Assembly (NCBI GenBank): GCA_900317765.1
Contig: ONID01000019.1
Location: 1-42,031 of the forward strand
Origin: an uncultured Eubacteriales bacterium
GTDB taxonomy: Bacteria; Bacillota; Clostridia; Oscillospirales; Acutalibacteraceae
Length of the DNA: 42,031 bases
Direction of reading: 5' to 3'
The translations under genes and the position numbers were made by a program. Below the pieces are notes generated by a model. That model saw only the letters and a list, made by a program, of their open reading frames with translations. It ran no database searches and was not told the DNA's origin. Below, in pieces: positions 33,410-41,620 of this stretch (position 1 is its first letter; each line of letters starts with the position of its first letter).

Positions 33410-33478
33410 CAAAAAAGCACGCGATTCTTTGCTTGAGTCACATGCTTTGGAAATGATTCATTCACGATGCTTTTTGTG
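33410..33478. terminator. Nested hairpin with T-runs on both sides
   Basis: AAAAAAGCACGCGA and TCACGATGCTTTTT form an imperfect outer stem around an inner GAGTCA/TGATTC hairpin. It lies just past the lipoprotein gene stop on the minus strand and could also end a plus-strand transcript. Confidence 0.45.
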
Positions 33479-33500
33479 TATTGACAGAACAGAGTAAAGA

Positions 33501-34199
33501 TCAGTCGTCCGTAGTCATTCTTTTGAGCTGAATCTCCTCGTCCGTTCCCTTTACGGTGCCCTTGCCGGTAATGCTGTCCACCTCATATTCGGCAATCACT
33601 CTGCCGTTTTTACCCACTCTGTTCAGCAGCTGAATGGATGCGATGCCGTCAATGCCCATGGTGACCACCGATGTCTCCGGACGCCTGCCGTTCTCCAGCT
33701 CATAATAATCCATCGCCATCTCAATGAGATCGTTCTGTGAATAGCAGCTGAAGGAATCAGGCTCCTGTTCGCCGAGAAGCATGAGGTTTTCCGTGCGGTT
33801 TTCATTCGTCCATGTCAGTGTGCGCTTGCCTTCGCCGATTTTTTCCACTGTGGTGGGATCGGTAAAATCGGCTCCTCCCAACGAGAAATCGACAGCGTTC
33901 TGATTGATTCTGACGGCAAAAGGAACTTCCATGCCAAGCTGTGCGTCATGGAAGTTTCCTTTTTCCGCATCGTAGAATATGTAATATCCGACTCTCTTCT
34001 CACCGTCATCCACTGCCCAGACGCCGCGGCAGAAGGTTTCGCCGTTGTCAAAATAGGTTCCGTCCGCGTTTTTATTGGGCTTCACTTCGGGCGAAGTGCT
34101 CTTGGGACCGTCCTTCGAGCAGCCCGCAGTACAGAATATCATCGCCGCCAAAACAGCAAGCGATATGAATCTGACCGCCATATTCATTCTTTTTTTCAT
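33501..34199 (-). CDS. Lipoprotein of unknown function, 232 aa
   Basis: A lipoprotein signal peptide is clear: MKKRMN, a hydrophobic core FISLAVLAAMIFC, and a lipobox TAGC with Cys at about residue 27. This would be processed by the Lgt encoded elsewhere in the window. The mature part is mostly beta-strand sequence with a conserved-looking core (YFDNGETFCRGVWAVDDGEKRVGYYIFYD). I do not recognise a family. The ATG at 34199 is preferred to the GTG one codon earlier because GGAGGG then stands 9 nt away. It follows lysC but a hairpin terminator separates them. Confidence 0.75.
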   Translation of the reverse strand: MKKRMNMAVRFISLAVLAAMIFCTAGCSKDGPKSTSPEVKPNKNADGTYFDNGETFCRGVWAVDDGEKRVGYYIFYDAEKGNFHDAQLGMEVPFAVRINQNAVDFSLGGADFTDPTTVEKIGEGKRTLTWTNENRTENLMLLGEQEPDSFSCYSQNDLIEMAMDYYELENGRRPETSVVTMGIDGIASIQLLNRVGKNGRVIAEYEVDSITGKGTVKGTDEEIQLKRMTTDD

Positions 34200-34223
34200 C
34201 ACTGTATACCCTCCAAAAATATC

Positions 34224-34275
34224 TCAACAAAAACGCACAAACACACCAGTACCGGATTTCCACCCGATACTGATG
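34224..34275 (-). terminator. Terminator after lysC
   Basis: In the minus-strand RNA, CAUCAGUAUCGG pairs with CCGGUACUGGUG (12 bp with two G-U pairs) around an 8-nt loop, followed by UGUUUGUGCGUUUUU. Confidence 0.55.
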
Positions 34276-34313
34276 CGCCATGTTGTTTTTGATTTGCGGT
34301 ATTCCGATATAGA

Positions 34314-35519
34314 TCAGCCGATAAACATTGTGTGAATGGCAGAAACAGCCTTGTCGGCATCCTCCTCGTTGATCAGCACCGAGATCTTGATCTCGCTGGT
34401 GGAAATCATTCTGATGTTGATGTGAGCGCCGTAAAGTGCCTCGAACATCTTTGCCGCAACGCCCGCGTGAGTCTCCATGCCGGCTCCGACGATGGAAACC
34501 TTGGCTACTTCCTTGTCGAGGGCAACGCCCTTGCCGCCAACGCTGGAAACAAAATCCTTCATCAGCTCTTCCGCATCGTCACAGCAGTCCTCGGCAACGG
34601 TAAAGCTGATATCCTTGGTACCGTCTCTGCCTATGGACTGGAGGATAATATCGACGTTGATACTCTTGGCAGCAAGGCGGCTGAACGCCTGAAATGCGAT
34701 ACCCGGTTCATCGGGAAGTCCCAGAAGGGAGATTCTGGCAACATGAGTGTCCTTGGCTACGCCGCTGATAAGCATTTTTTCCATTTTAACCTTCTCCTTA
34801 ACAATAGTACCGGGCTTTCTGACAAGCGATGAAAGCACCTCAAGCTGTACGTTATACTTCTTTGCCATTTCAACAGAACGGTTGTTGAGCACCTGAGCGC
34901 CGAGCGTGGCAAGCTCGAGCATCTCGTCATAGGTTATCTCGCTGAGCTTAACAGCGCTTTCAACCTTGCGGGGATCGGCTGTGTAAACGCCTTCCACATC
35001 GGTGAATATCTGGCACCTGTCCGCACGCAGCGCAGCGGCGATGGCGACCGCACTGGTATCACTGCCGCCTCTGCCCAGTGTCGTCATATCGTCGTACTTG
35101 TTGAGTCCCTGGAAACCGGCGACAACGACAATCTTGTTCTGGTCAAGCTCGCTCTGAAGTCTGTCAGTCTCAATGCGTCTGATTCTCGCACTGCCGTAGA
35201 CCGAGCTCGTCACAAAACCCGCCTGCCAGCCCAAAAGGGATATGACCGGATAACCGAGTTTCTGAATCGCCATGGCAAGCAGCGAAATGGAAATCTGCTC
35301 ACCGGCCGTCATCAGCATATCAAGTTCTCGCTTGGAGGCGGAAGGATTGATCTCCTTCGCCTTTTCGATGAGGTCGTCTGTTGTGTCGCCCTGCGCGGAA
35401 ACAACGACTACCACACGATTGCCCTGCTTGTAGGTGTCAGTCACTATGCGGGCGACATTCATCACCCGTTCGGCGTCGGCTACCGATGTGCCGCCGAATT
35501 TCTGAACTATTAAACCCAT
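34314..35519 (-). CDS. lysC: Aspartokinase
   Basis: Phosphorylates aspartate, the first step to lysine, threonine and methionine. The 401-aa product opens with KFGGTSV and has the kinase-domain segments RGGSDTSAVAIAAALRA and FTDVEGVYTADPR. Two C-terminal ACT domains follow from about residue 265 (VARISLLGLPDEPGIAFQAFSRL and VSIVGAGMETHAGVAAKMFEAL), so it is feedback-regulated. The length fits the monofunctional class. GGAGGT precedes the ATG. It follows thrB after a 147-nt gap that holds a possible 34-codon gene. Confidence 0.95.
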   Translation of the reverse strand: MGLIVQKFGGTSVADAERVMNVARIVTDTYKQGNRVVVVVSAQGDTTDDLIEKAKEINPSASKRELDMLMTAGEQISISLLAMAIQKLGYPVISLLGWQAGFVTSSVYGSARIRRIETDRLQSELDQNKIVVVAGFQGLNKYDDMTTLGRGGSDTSAVAIAAALRADRCQIFTDVEGVYTADPRKVESAVKLSEITYDEMLELATLGAQVLNNRSVEMAKKYNVQLEVLSSLVRKPGTIVKEKVKMEKMLISGVAKDTHVARISLLGLPDEPGIAFQAFSRLAAKSINVDIILQSIGRDGTKDISFTVAEDCCDDAEELMKDFVSSVGGKGVALDKEVAKVSIVGAGMETHAGVAAKMFEALYGAHINIRMISTSEIKISVLINEEDADKAVSAIHTMFIG

Positions 35520-35544
35520 GTGTTCAATACCTCCGAATTTTTTA

Positions 35545-35649
35545 TTATTTAATGCTTGTATTACGCTTCAGGCAATTACGCACTGATTCATAATATGTAT
35601 ATAAAGCGACGATTGCCAGCGAAAGCAGGCTAATCAGCGTTTCAAACAT
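35545..35649 (-). CDS. Possible 34-aa single-TM peptide between thrB and lysC
   Basis: A 35-codon frame starting with ATG at 35649, 17 nt after the thrB stop. The peptide begins MFETLISLLSLAIVALY and continues TYYESVRNCLKRNTSIK: one hydrophobic helix of about 16 residues and a basic tail, a plausible topology for a small membrane protein with the tail inside. Against it, AGGA touches the ATG with no spacing, and short hydrophobic frames arise by chance. It is not a threonine leader peptide: it contains only three Thr and no run. No known family. Confidence 0.35.
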   Translation of the reverse strand: MFETLISLLSLAIVALYTYYESVRNCLKRNTSIK

Positions 35650-35666
35650 TCCTGGAAATTGCGCCG

Positions 35667-36563
35667 TCACTGCTTGATTCTCTGTGCGCCTCTGGAATCC
35701 ACGTCAAGTATCACCATTCGCCAGTTGCCGAGACTGCGTCGTTCCAGCTCGCGGAAGACCTCGTTTTCAAATTCTTCCTCGTACCTTCGGCTGATGATGG
35801 ACATGACCGTCGGCCCTGCGCCGCTGATGTAGGTCGCATAGGAACCGAATTCGTATGACAAGCGGAAAATCTCCTCCGCTCCGGGAATCAATCCCATCCG
35901 GTAGGGTTGATGCAGCCTGTCCTTCACTGCGACTCTGAGGTTTTCAACATTTCCGGTGGCAAGCGAACCTGCCATCAGTGCGGAACGCGAAAGATTATAG
36001 ACCGCGTCCTCGCGTGATACCGTTTTGGGTAAGATGCCCCTCGCAACCGAGGTCTTCAGCTCAAAGTCGGGAATAAACGCCGCAAAACGGAACTTGTCGG
36101 CGACATGCAGCGTGACGGCATAAACCCTTCCGTCCTCCACCGCGGCGGACGTCAGTCCTCCTAACAACGCGGGAGTGGTGTTGTCGGGATGCCCTTCAAT
36201 CCTGCAGGCGATATTGACAAGCTCTTCCCTGCTGAGCGGCTTTCCGAGCAGATAATTGGCTCCTAAAAGCCCTGCGGCGACACAGGCTGAGCTTGAACCG
36301 AGTCCGCGGGTCATGGGAATGACATTGCTCTGGGCTATTCTGAAGCCCTTGGGAAGCGGCTTGCCGCATTCCTCATAGAGCCTGCAAGCGGATACGTATA
36401 TCAGATTGTCTTCGCCTGTCGGCACGTCAACGTCGTCCAAAGACGTGATCTCAAGTCTGTCGCTTTCCTCGATCTCTACCTCATTGTACATCGACAAGGC
36501 GATTCCCAAAGCGTCAAAGCCCGAACCGATATTGGCGCTGGTAGCGGGTATTCTGAATTTCAA
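35667..36563 (-). CDS. thrB: Homoserine kinase
   Basis: GHMP-family kinase that makes O-phosphohomoserine for threonine synthase. With the TTG start at 36563 it is 298 aa and begins KFRIPATSANIGSGFDALG, the family N-terminus. AAGGGTG lies 8 nt upstream, while the TTG at 36569 is too close. The GHMP ATP-binding loop TRGLGSSSACVAAGL is at about residues 87-101, and the C-terminal SGAGPTVMSI loop is present. It starts 18 nt after hom. Confidence 0.94.
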   Translation of the reverse strand: MKFRIPATSANIGSGFDALGIALSMYNEVEIEESDRLEITSLDDVDVPTGEDNLIYVSACRLYEECGKPLPKGFRIAQSNVIPMTRGLGSSSACVAAGLLGANYLLGKPLSREELVNIACRIEGHPDNTTPALLGGLTSAAVEDGRVYAVTLHVADKFRFAAFIPDFELKTSVARGILPKTVSREDAVYNLSRSALMAGSLATGNVENLRVAVKDRLHQPYRMGLIPGAEEIFRLSYEFGSYATYISGAGPTVMSIISRRYEEEFENEVFRELERRSLGNWRMVILDVDSRGAQRIKQ

Positions 36564-36581
36564 AAGCAATCACCCTTTGGC

Positions 36582-37820
36582 TTATCTGCTGAGAGTTCTC
36601 ATGGCACTGATGACATTCACGCCTCTTGCCAGGAATTTCTTGGCAGTGATCTCCTGCTCGGTGTAAGTCGCAACATCGGTGATAATGGCGATCTCGTCGG
36701 GATTCACTCCGTCGGTATAGATGCACTCCCTGCAAAGCTCGTTGGCAATGGTCATCAGCTCGTCGCTGCTCTTGCCGCAGAGACGCAGGTACATCGAGCA
36801 GCGCTCGTCGTGGTAATCGGCAATCATGCCCTCCTCGGCGGGTGCCCAATAGAGATACTTGCGCGCCACGCGGTGCTTGACGCAGTCGATGACGTCGGCG
36901 ACGACCGCGCTGGCCGTGGGCAGCTTGCCCGCGCCCTTGCCGTAGAACATGACCTCGTCGGTCGCGTCGCCGATCACGCAGATCGCGTTGAACACATCGC
37001 TGACTCCCGCAAGGGGCGATGTCTTGGAAACCATTCTGGGAGCGACATTGATGAGCAGCTTGCCGTCCGGCATTACCTTGAACATGCCGATCAGTTTGAT
37101 GGCGGCGTTGAATTTGTCGGCATACTGAACATCCTCAAGCGTGATGTTGCGAATGCCTTCCACGTAAACATCCTTGGGATAGACATGTTTGCCCAGTACC
37201 AGGGAGGCGAGAATGCAGATTTTGCGGCAGGCGTCATGTCCGTCCACATCGGCGGTGGGATTCCTCTCGGCATAGCCTAAGTTCTGCGCAAGCTGCAAAG
37301 CCTCGTCAAAGGGCATATTCTCGGTGATCATCTTGGTGAGTATGAAGTTGGTAGTGCCGTTGAGAATGCCGGCGACCGCGTCGATCTCATTGGCTGCCAT
37401 GCACTGTGCCAGCGGTCTGATAATCGGAATGCCTCCGCCGACGCTGGCTTCAAAGAGGAAGTTCAGGTTGTTGGCCTTGGCGACTTCCAAAAGCTCCTGT
37501 CCCCTTGCGGCAACAAGTTCCTTGTTGGAGGTGACAACGCTCTTTCCCGCCTTCAGGCTGCTCATGCAGAAATCAAAGGCTGGCTTCACGCCGCCCATGC
37601 ACTCCACAACAATCTCAACCTCAGGGTCGTTCAGAATGATATTGACGTCCTTGACAAATTTGTCGGCATAGGGCAATTCCGGAAAATCGCGCAGGTCGAG
37701 AATGTACTTGACCTGGATTTCCTCCTTTGCGCGGCGCTCGATGCCCTCATGGTTTTTCATGAGTACCTCTACAACGCCGGAACCAACTGTGCCGTGACCC
37801 ATTACTGCAATTTTGACCAT
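36582..37820 (-). CDS. hom: Homoserine dehydrogenase
   Basis: NAD(P)-dependent reduction of aspartate-semialdehyde to homoserine. The 412-aa monofunctional form has the Rossmann loop GHGTVGSGV at residues 8-16, the catalytic region GILNGTTNFILTKM, the Lys/Asp region NLGYAERNPTADVDGHDACRK and a C-terminal ACT domain from about residue 330 (YLRLCGKSSDELMTIANEL). A -10-like TATAAT (37868-37863) stands about 45 nt upstream without a clear -35, and the ribosome site is weak. Hom, ThrB and LysC together give most of the route from aspartate to phosphohomoserine; Asd and ThrC are not in the window. Confidence 0.95.
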   Translation of the reverse strand: MVKIAVMGHGTVGSGVVEVLMKNHEGIERRAKEEIQVKYILDLRDFPELPYADKFVKDVNIILNDPEVEIVVECMGGVKPAFDFCMSSLKAGKSVVTSNKELVAARGQELLEVAKANNLNFLFEASVGGGIPIIRPLAQCMAANEIDAVAGILNGTTNFILTKMITENMPFDEALQLAQNLGYAERNPTADVDGHDACRKICILASLVLGKHVYPKDVYVEGIRNITLEDVQYADKFNAAIKLIGMFKVMPDGKLLINVAPRMVSKTSPLAGVSDVFNAICVIGDATDEVMFYGKGAGKLPTASAVVADVIDCVKHRVARKYLYWAPAEEGMIADYHDERCSMYLRLCGKSSDELMTIANELCRECIYTDGVNPDEIAIITDVATYTEQEITAKKFLARGVNVISAMRTLSR

Positions 37821-37899
37821 AGATAATCACTGCTTTCCATTTTTTCATTTATAATAAAAAATATTATACCAATTCATCATCCGGTTGCGTATCGGCGCA

Positions 37900-38340
37900 T
37901 TACACGCCCGCACCGACTCCCGATACCGAAATCACGCCGTCGAGCGACTTGAGCTTTTCAAATAGCTCCGGAACGCTGATGTCCATATTAGCGGTGCTGA
38001 CCGACATAGTGACATACGCAGCACCGTTGGACGGGATATTCTGATTCACCGTCAGGATATTTGCCCCCGCATCGAAAAATGACGTTATCATAGACGACAG
38101 CACCCCCGGCTTATCCTCCAGCATTGACTGAATCGTGAGCACTCTCTCCTGTCCGCCTTCCCTGTAGGGCATAACCGAGTCCTTGTACTTATAGAAGGCG
38201 CTGCGGGATATTCCCACAAGTCTTGCCGCCTCCGACGCCGAATGAGCCGCACCCGTGCCGAGCAGACGCTTTGCCTGTACCACTTTGGCAAACACCTCCG
38301 GCAAAACTTTGCTGCTCACAATATAATATTCGTCAGACAT
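37900..38340 (-). CDS. UPF0735/PheB-ThrR-type ACT-domain regulator
   Basis: A 146-aa protein with an N-terminal helix-turn-helix (ASEAARLVGISRSAFYKYKDSV, about residues 33-55) and a C-terminal ACT domain (VLTIQSMLEDKPGVLSSMITSFFDAGANILTVNQ). The ACT domain usually binds an amino acid. In Bacillus a member of this family controls the hom-thr operon, and its place directly before hom-thrB suggests the same job here. The start at 38340 (MSDEYYIVSSKVLPEVF) matches the family and has GGTGG upstream; the frame continues up to 38379 without support. Confidence 0.85.
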   Translation of the reverse strand: MSDEYYIVSSKVLPEVFAKVVQAKRLLGTGAAHSASEAARLVGISRSAFYKYKDSVMPYREGGQERVLTIQSMLEDKPGVLSSMITSFFDAGANILTVNQNIPSNGAAYVTMSVSTANMDISVPELFEKLKSLDGVISVSGVGAGV

Positions 38341-38478
38341 TGCAAAATCCACCACCTGTGCACGACTGTATCGTAGCAATGAACACTATACCATCTTTTA
38401 CGGACAATTGCAAGCGAATTTACGCATTTTTTTGATTTTTTTTCCTTAATCACAACATTCTACGTTTGATACAAAAAA

Positions 38479-39873
38479 TCAGGAGACGTTTTCCACAATG
38501 TTATTCACCCAGATGCCTTTCCTAACCATCACAAATCCTATGACAGCCTTGACTCCCTCTGAAATCTGGCAAAGCATATAGACGGGGATGATCGGAAGGG
38601 CGGTAAACCGCGTGAGCAGGAAAGCAAGCGGCACCACAACGCAGAGCATGTAGAAGCCGTCGAAAATAAAGGTGATGAATGTATTGCCGCCCGAACGCAA
38701 GGTGAAATAAGCGGCGTTGGTAAGGGCAGTGATCGGAAGCATGAATGCCGCTATCAGCAGCATGACCGTCGCAAGATGACGCACATGATCGGTGGTATTG
38801 TAAAACAAGGGGAAGAAAGGCGCACAGATCGCCATGATCGCTCCCATCATGGCACTTCCCAGAACGGAATAGGTACACAGTATCCGGTCGGTGCTTCGCG
38901 CCTCTTCCTTCTTGCCTGCGCCGAGCAGCTGTCCCACCATGATGGCGATTGCGTCACCGGCGGCAATAAAGAACACGCAGAAAACATTGGACAGCGTGGA
39001 GCAGATATTGACGCCTGCCACCGCGTCAAGCCCTCTCGTGGAATAGCTCTGATTGAGCGCCGTTATTCCGAATGCCCACAGACTTTCATTAATAATGAGC
39101 GGAATGCATTTCAATATCACCCTTCCCAGCAGGTTTCCGGGAATGTAAAGCGAACCGAGCAGTCCCTTGACAAAGGCGTATCTGTGCGAATGTATGTGCA
39201 GCCACACCGCGACAATCGCCAGTTCGGTCACTCTTGCGCATATGGTAGCCAGTGCAGCACCCTTCACGCCCATGGCTGGCAGACCGAACTTGCCAAAAAT
39301 CAGCAGCCAGTTGAGGACTACATTCACCACGACGGCGACAAGTCCCGCCTTCATGGGAACCACCGTCTGCCCCACCTCGCGCAGCGTGCTGACATAAACC
39401 TGACACACTCCGAAGGGAATAATGCTCCACATGACGACGCGCATATAATCCATCCCGTATTGCATGGTAAGTCCGACATCGCTGACGTTTTCGCTGTGAA
39501 TGAATAGATTGATCAGGTTGCTGCCGAAGGACACAAGGGTCAGTATCGCGCCTGTAACCACCACCGCTCCGATGCACAGCTTGAAGCGGAATGTGTATTT
39601 AATGCCCTTTTCGTCGCCGTTTCCGTAGAACTGAGCGGTGAATATTCCCGCTCCTGCCATAGCGCCAAAAAGAGCAAGGTAGGGTATCAGGTTGATCTGA
39701 TTGACAATGGAGACGCCGTTCATCTGATGGGTGCCAAGCTGTCCCACCATCAGATTGTCCAGCATATTGACAAAATTGGTGATTCCGTTCTGAATGGCTA
39801 TCGGCATGGCGATCATCAGAAATTTCTTCAGAAAGCTCCTATTGCCAAGATATGATTTAACGGTACTGTTCAT
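38479..39873 (-). CDS. MATE-family multidrug/solute efflux transporter
   Basis: A 464-aa cation-coupled antiporter with about twelve membrane helices in two homologous halves. Family segments include AMPIAIQNGITNFVNMLDNLMVGQLG near the N-terminus and the second-half counterpart LNQSYSTRGLDAVAGVNICSTLSNVFCVFFIAAGDAIAIMVGQLLGAG. The start at 39873 (MNSTVKSYLGNRSFLKKFLMIAMP) has CGGAGA 8 nt upstream; the open frame 51 codons further up is a non-coding run-in that crosses a terminator. The substrate is unknown. Confidence 0.92.
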   Translation of the reverse strand: MNSTVKSYLGNRSFLKKFLMIAMPIAIQNGITNFVNMLDNLMVGQLGTHQMNGVSIVNQINLIPYLALFGAMAGAGIFTAQFYGNGDEKGIKYTFRFKLCIGAVVVTGAILTLVSFGSNLINLFIHSENVSDVGLTMQYGMDYMRVVMWSIIPFGVCQVYVSTLREVGQTVVPMKAGLVAVVVNVVLNWLLIFGKFGLPAMGVKGAALATICARVTELAIVAVWLHIHSHRYAFVKGLLGSLYIPGNLLGRVILKCIPLIINESLWAFGITALNQSYSTRGLDAVAGVNICSTLSNVFCVFFIAAGDAIAIMVGQLLGAGKKEEARSTDRILCTYSVLGSAMMGAIMAICAPFFPLFYNTTDHVRHLATVMLLIAAFMLPITALTNAAYFTLRSGGNTFITFIFDGFYMLCVVVPLAFLLTRFTALPIIPVYMLCQISEGVKAVIGFVMVRKGIWVNNIVENVS

Positions 39874-39889
39874 CCGTTCATCTCCGATC

Positions 39890-39939
39890 GGGAAAAATGA
39901 AAAGAAAACACCTGCCGTCATACGGCGACAGATGTTTTC
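39890..39939 (-). terminator. Terminator after the TM2-domain gene
   Basis: A long stem (GAAAACATCTGTCGCCGTATGACGG... on the minus strand, closing GAAAACA/TGTTTTC) is followed by TTTTCATTTTT. It lies between the TM2 gene and the MATE gene. Confidence 0.8.
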
Positions 39940-39976
39940 AGGAATATTTACTGAGGAGCTAAACCCCATTAACGAA

Positions 39977-40666
39977 TTATTCGCCAAGCGGTATGCCGTT
40001 AGCGTCAACATTGATGGAACCAGCAAGGATCATAATGCCCTCGATCAGTCCCCAGATTGATCCCAAGCCGCAGGTGATAAGCGAAACAACTATCTGGATG
40101 ACCGCTTTGCCGGAAAAACCGAGATAGAAATTATGTACGCCTAAACCGCCGAGGAAAATGCCCAGAAGACCCGCAACCAATTTCGACTTCTGCTGACCCA
40201 TCATGTTGGGATTGTAGACCGGTGCACCTGTCTGGTAAGGCTGCTGGTAGGGCTGCTGGTATGCTTGCTGCTGGTAAGGCTGCTGCTGGTATGCCTGCTG
40301 CTGGTATGCCTGCTGCTGATAAGGCTGCTGCTGGTATGCCTGCTGCTGATAAGGCTGCTGCTGGTATGCCTGCTGCTGATAAGGCTGCTGCTGGTATGCC
40401 TGCTGCTGGTATGCTTGCTGCTGATAAGGCTGCTGCTGGTATGCCTGCTGCTGGTATGCCTGCTGCTGATATGCCGGTTGTGCTTCAGGCTGCTGGAAAA
40501 CCGGCTGCGCTTCAGGCTGCTGTGCTTCGGGCTGAACCTGGACTTCAGGCTCTGGGTTAGCAGTTGCGGTTTCTTCGGAAACCGGCTCGACAGGAGTGCC
40601 GCATGAAGGACAAATCGTCATATAATCGCCGAAGACATTGCCGCAATTCTTGCACGTTACATCCAT
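39977..40666 (-). CDS. Zinc-ribbon / Tyr-Gln repeat / TM2-domain protein, 229 aa
   Basis: Function unknown. The N-terminal zinc ribbon (CKNCG...CPSCG, residues 5-23) is followed by an acidic Pro/Gln linker. About 80 residues of pentapeptide repeats AYQQQ/PYQQQ (residues 65-145) come next. A C-terminal TM2 domain ends the protein, with two membrane helices joined by a short turn (VAGLLGIFLGGLGVHNFYLGFSGKAVIQIVVSLITCGLGSIWGLIEGIMIL). The ribbon and repeat region are likely cytoplasmic and could self-associate, since Tyr/Gln-rich repeats favour phase separation. GAGGTG supports the ATG. A weak promoter (TTGCTT, N17, TATATT) overlaps the preceding terminator. Confidence 0.82.
   Translation of the reverse strand: MDVTCKNCGNVFGDYMTICPSCGTPVEPVSEETATANPEPEVQVQPEAQQPEAQPVFQQPEAQPAYQQQAYQQQAYQQQPYQQQAYQQQAYQQQPYQQQAYQQQPYQQQAYQQQPYQQQAYQQQAYQQQPYQQQAYQQPYQQPYQTGAPVYNPNMMGQQKSKLVAGLLGIFLGGLGVHNFYLGFSGKAVIQIVVSLITCGLGSIWGLIEGIMILAGSINVDANGIPLGE
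40232..40474 (-). repeat. 15-bp tandem repeats encoding A/P-Y-Q-Q-Q
   Basis: About fourteen complete units plus shortened YQQ units at the C-terminal side, with Ala and Pro alternating at the first position. Unit number is likely to vary between strains. Confidence 0.88.
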
Positions 40667-40699
40667 AATAACACCTCATTAGTAATAATAGAATAATAT

Positions 40700-40742
40700 A
40701 CAAAATACGCCGCATAAAAGCAACTATAGCTACATGCGGCGT
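40700..40742 (-). terminator. Terminator downstream of rplA
   Basis: ACGCCGCAT (minus strand 40742-40734) pairs with ATGCGGCGT (40715-40707) around 18 nt with further inner pairing, followed by ATTTTGT. Confidence 0.7.
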
Positions 40743-40796
40743 AAACTGTTAAAATATATACAGCCGCAAAAAAAACGCTGACCGTAACAAAAAGAA

Positions 40797-40857
40797 TTAC
40801 ATTGTAAAATAGTTACACAGGTAACTTAGTTACATAGTAAACCGGATTACATAGTAA
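40797..40857. repeat. Four spaced copies of an 11-12 bp palindrome at the rplA 3' end
   Basis: TTACATTGTAA (40797-40807), TTACACAGGTAA (40813-40824), TTACATAGTAA (40830-40840) and TTACATAGTAA (40847-40857) recur every 16-17 bases. The last copy contains the stop codon and final codons of rplA. Each is a near-perfect inverted repeat. Confidence 0.8.
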
Positions 40858-41542
40858 CCTTGCTGGGGTTGATCTTAACGCCCACGCCCATGGTCGAGCT
40901 GACGACGCAGGAGCGGATGTACTGACCCTTTGCAGCAGCCGGCTTTGCCTTGTTGACAGCGCCGAGCAGAGCATTGAAGTTCTCAAGCAGCTTATCTGTG
41001 CCAAATGAGACCTTGCCGATGGGACAGTGAATGATGTTGGTCTTATCCAGACGGTACTCAATCTTACCGGCCTTGGCTTCCTTGATAGCCTTGGCGATAT
41101 CAGGGGTAACTGTGCCCGCCTTGGGGTTCGGCATCAAACCGCGGGGACCGAGGATCTTACCGAGACGACCGACCATACCCATCATATCGGGTGTGGTAAT
41201 GAGCACGTCAAAATCCATCCAGCCCTCAGACTGAATCTTCTGGATATATTCGTTATTGCCGACATAATCCGCACCGGCTGCCTCAGCTGCCTTCAGTGCG
41301 TCGCCCTTGCAGATAGCGAGAACCTTCACGCTCTTGCCAATACCGTTGGGAAGCACAATGGCGCCTCTGACCTGCTGGTCTGCGTGACGACCGTCAACGC
41401 CTAACTTTACGTGAACCTCGACTGTCTCGTCAAACTTAGCGGTTGCTGTCTTGATAACAAGATCGAGGGCTTCGTTGGAATCGTATAACTTCATACGGTC
41501 AACTGCCTTTGCGGCGTCGACATATTTCTTTCCGTGTTTCAT
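40847..41542 (-). CDS. rplA: 50S ribosomal protein L1
   Basis: Binds 23S rRNA at the L1 stalk and represses its own mRNA in many bacteria. The 231-aa product has the family signatures [16 protein letters not shown] and [19 protein letters not shown], and normal length. The last codons (KVTM) lie inside the first unit of a palindromic repeat array, so the exact C-terminus may have been extended or remodelled by repeat growth. It starts 78 nt after rplK with GGAGG upstream. rplJ does not follow; unrelated genes lie downstream. Confidence 0.97.
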   Translation of the reverse strand: MKHGKKYVDAAKAVDRMKLYDSNEALDLVIKTATAKFDETVEVHVKLGVDGRHADQQVRGAIVLPNGIGKSVKVLAICKGDALKAAEAAGADYVGNNEYIQKIQSEGWMDFDVLITTPDMMGMVGRLGKILGPRGLMPNPKAGTVTPDIAKAIKEAKAGKIEYRLDKTNIIHCPIGKVSFGTDKLLENFNALLGAVNKAKPAAAKGQYIRSCVVSSTMGVGVKINPSKVTM

Positions 41543-41620
41543 TTAGTCAATATCCTCCTGTAATGTGGTAATATCGGAGATTTTCCTCCCACATAGAGCG
41601 ACTTTATCTCGATGCGAGAA

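Noticed and set aside
35520-35666. Threonine or lysine attenuator/riboswitch before lysC
   Set aside because: No leader peptide rich in Thr or Lys, no terminator/antiterminator pair and no lysine-riboswitch core recognised.
40232-40474. CRISPR or satellite repeat
   Set aside because: Contiguous 15-bp units in frame inside a zinc-ribbon/TM2 protein gene.
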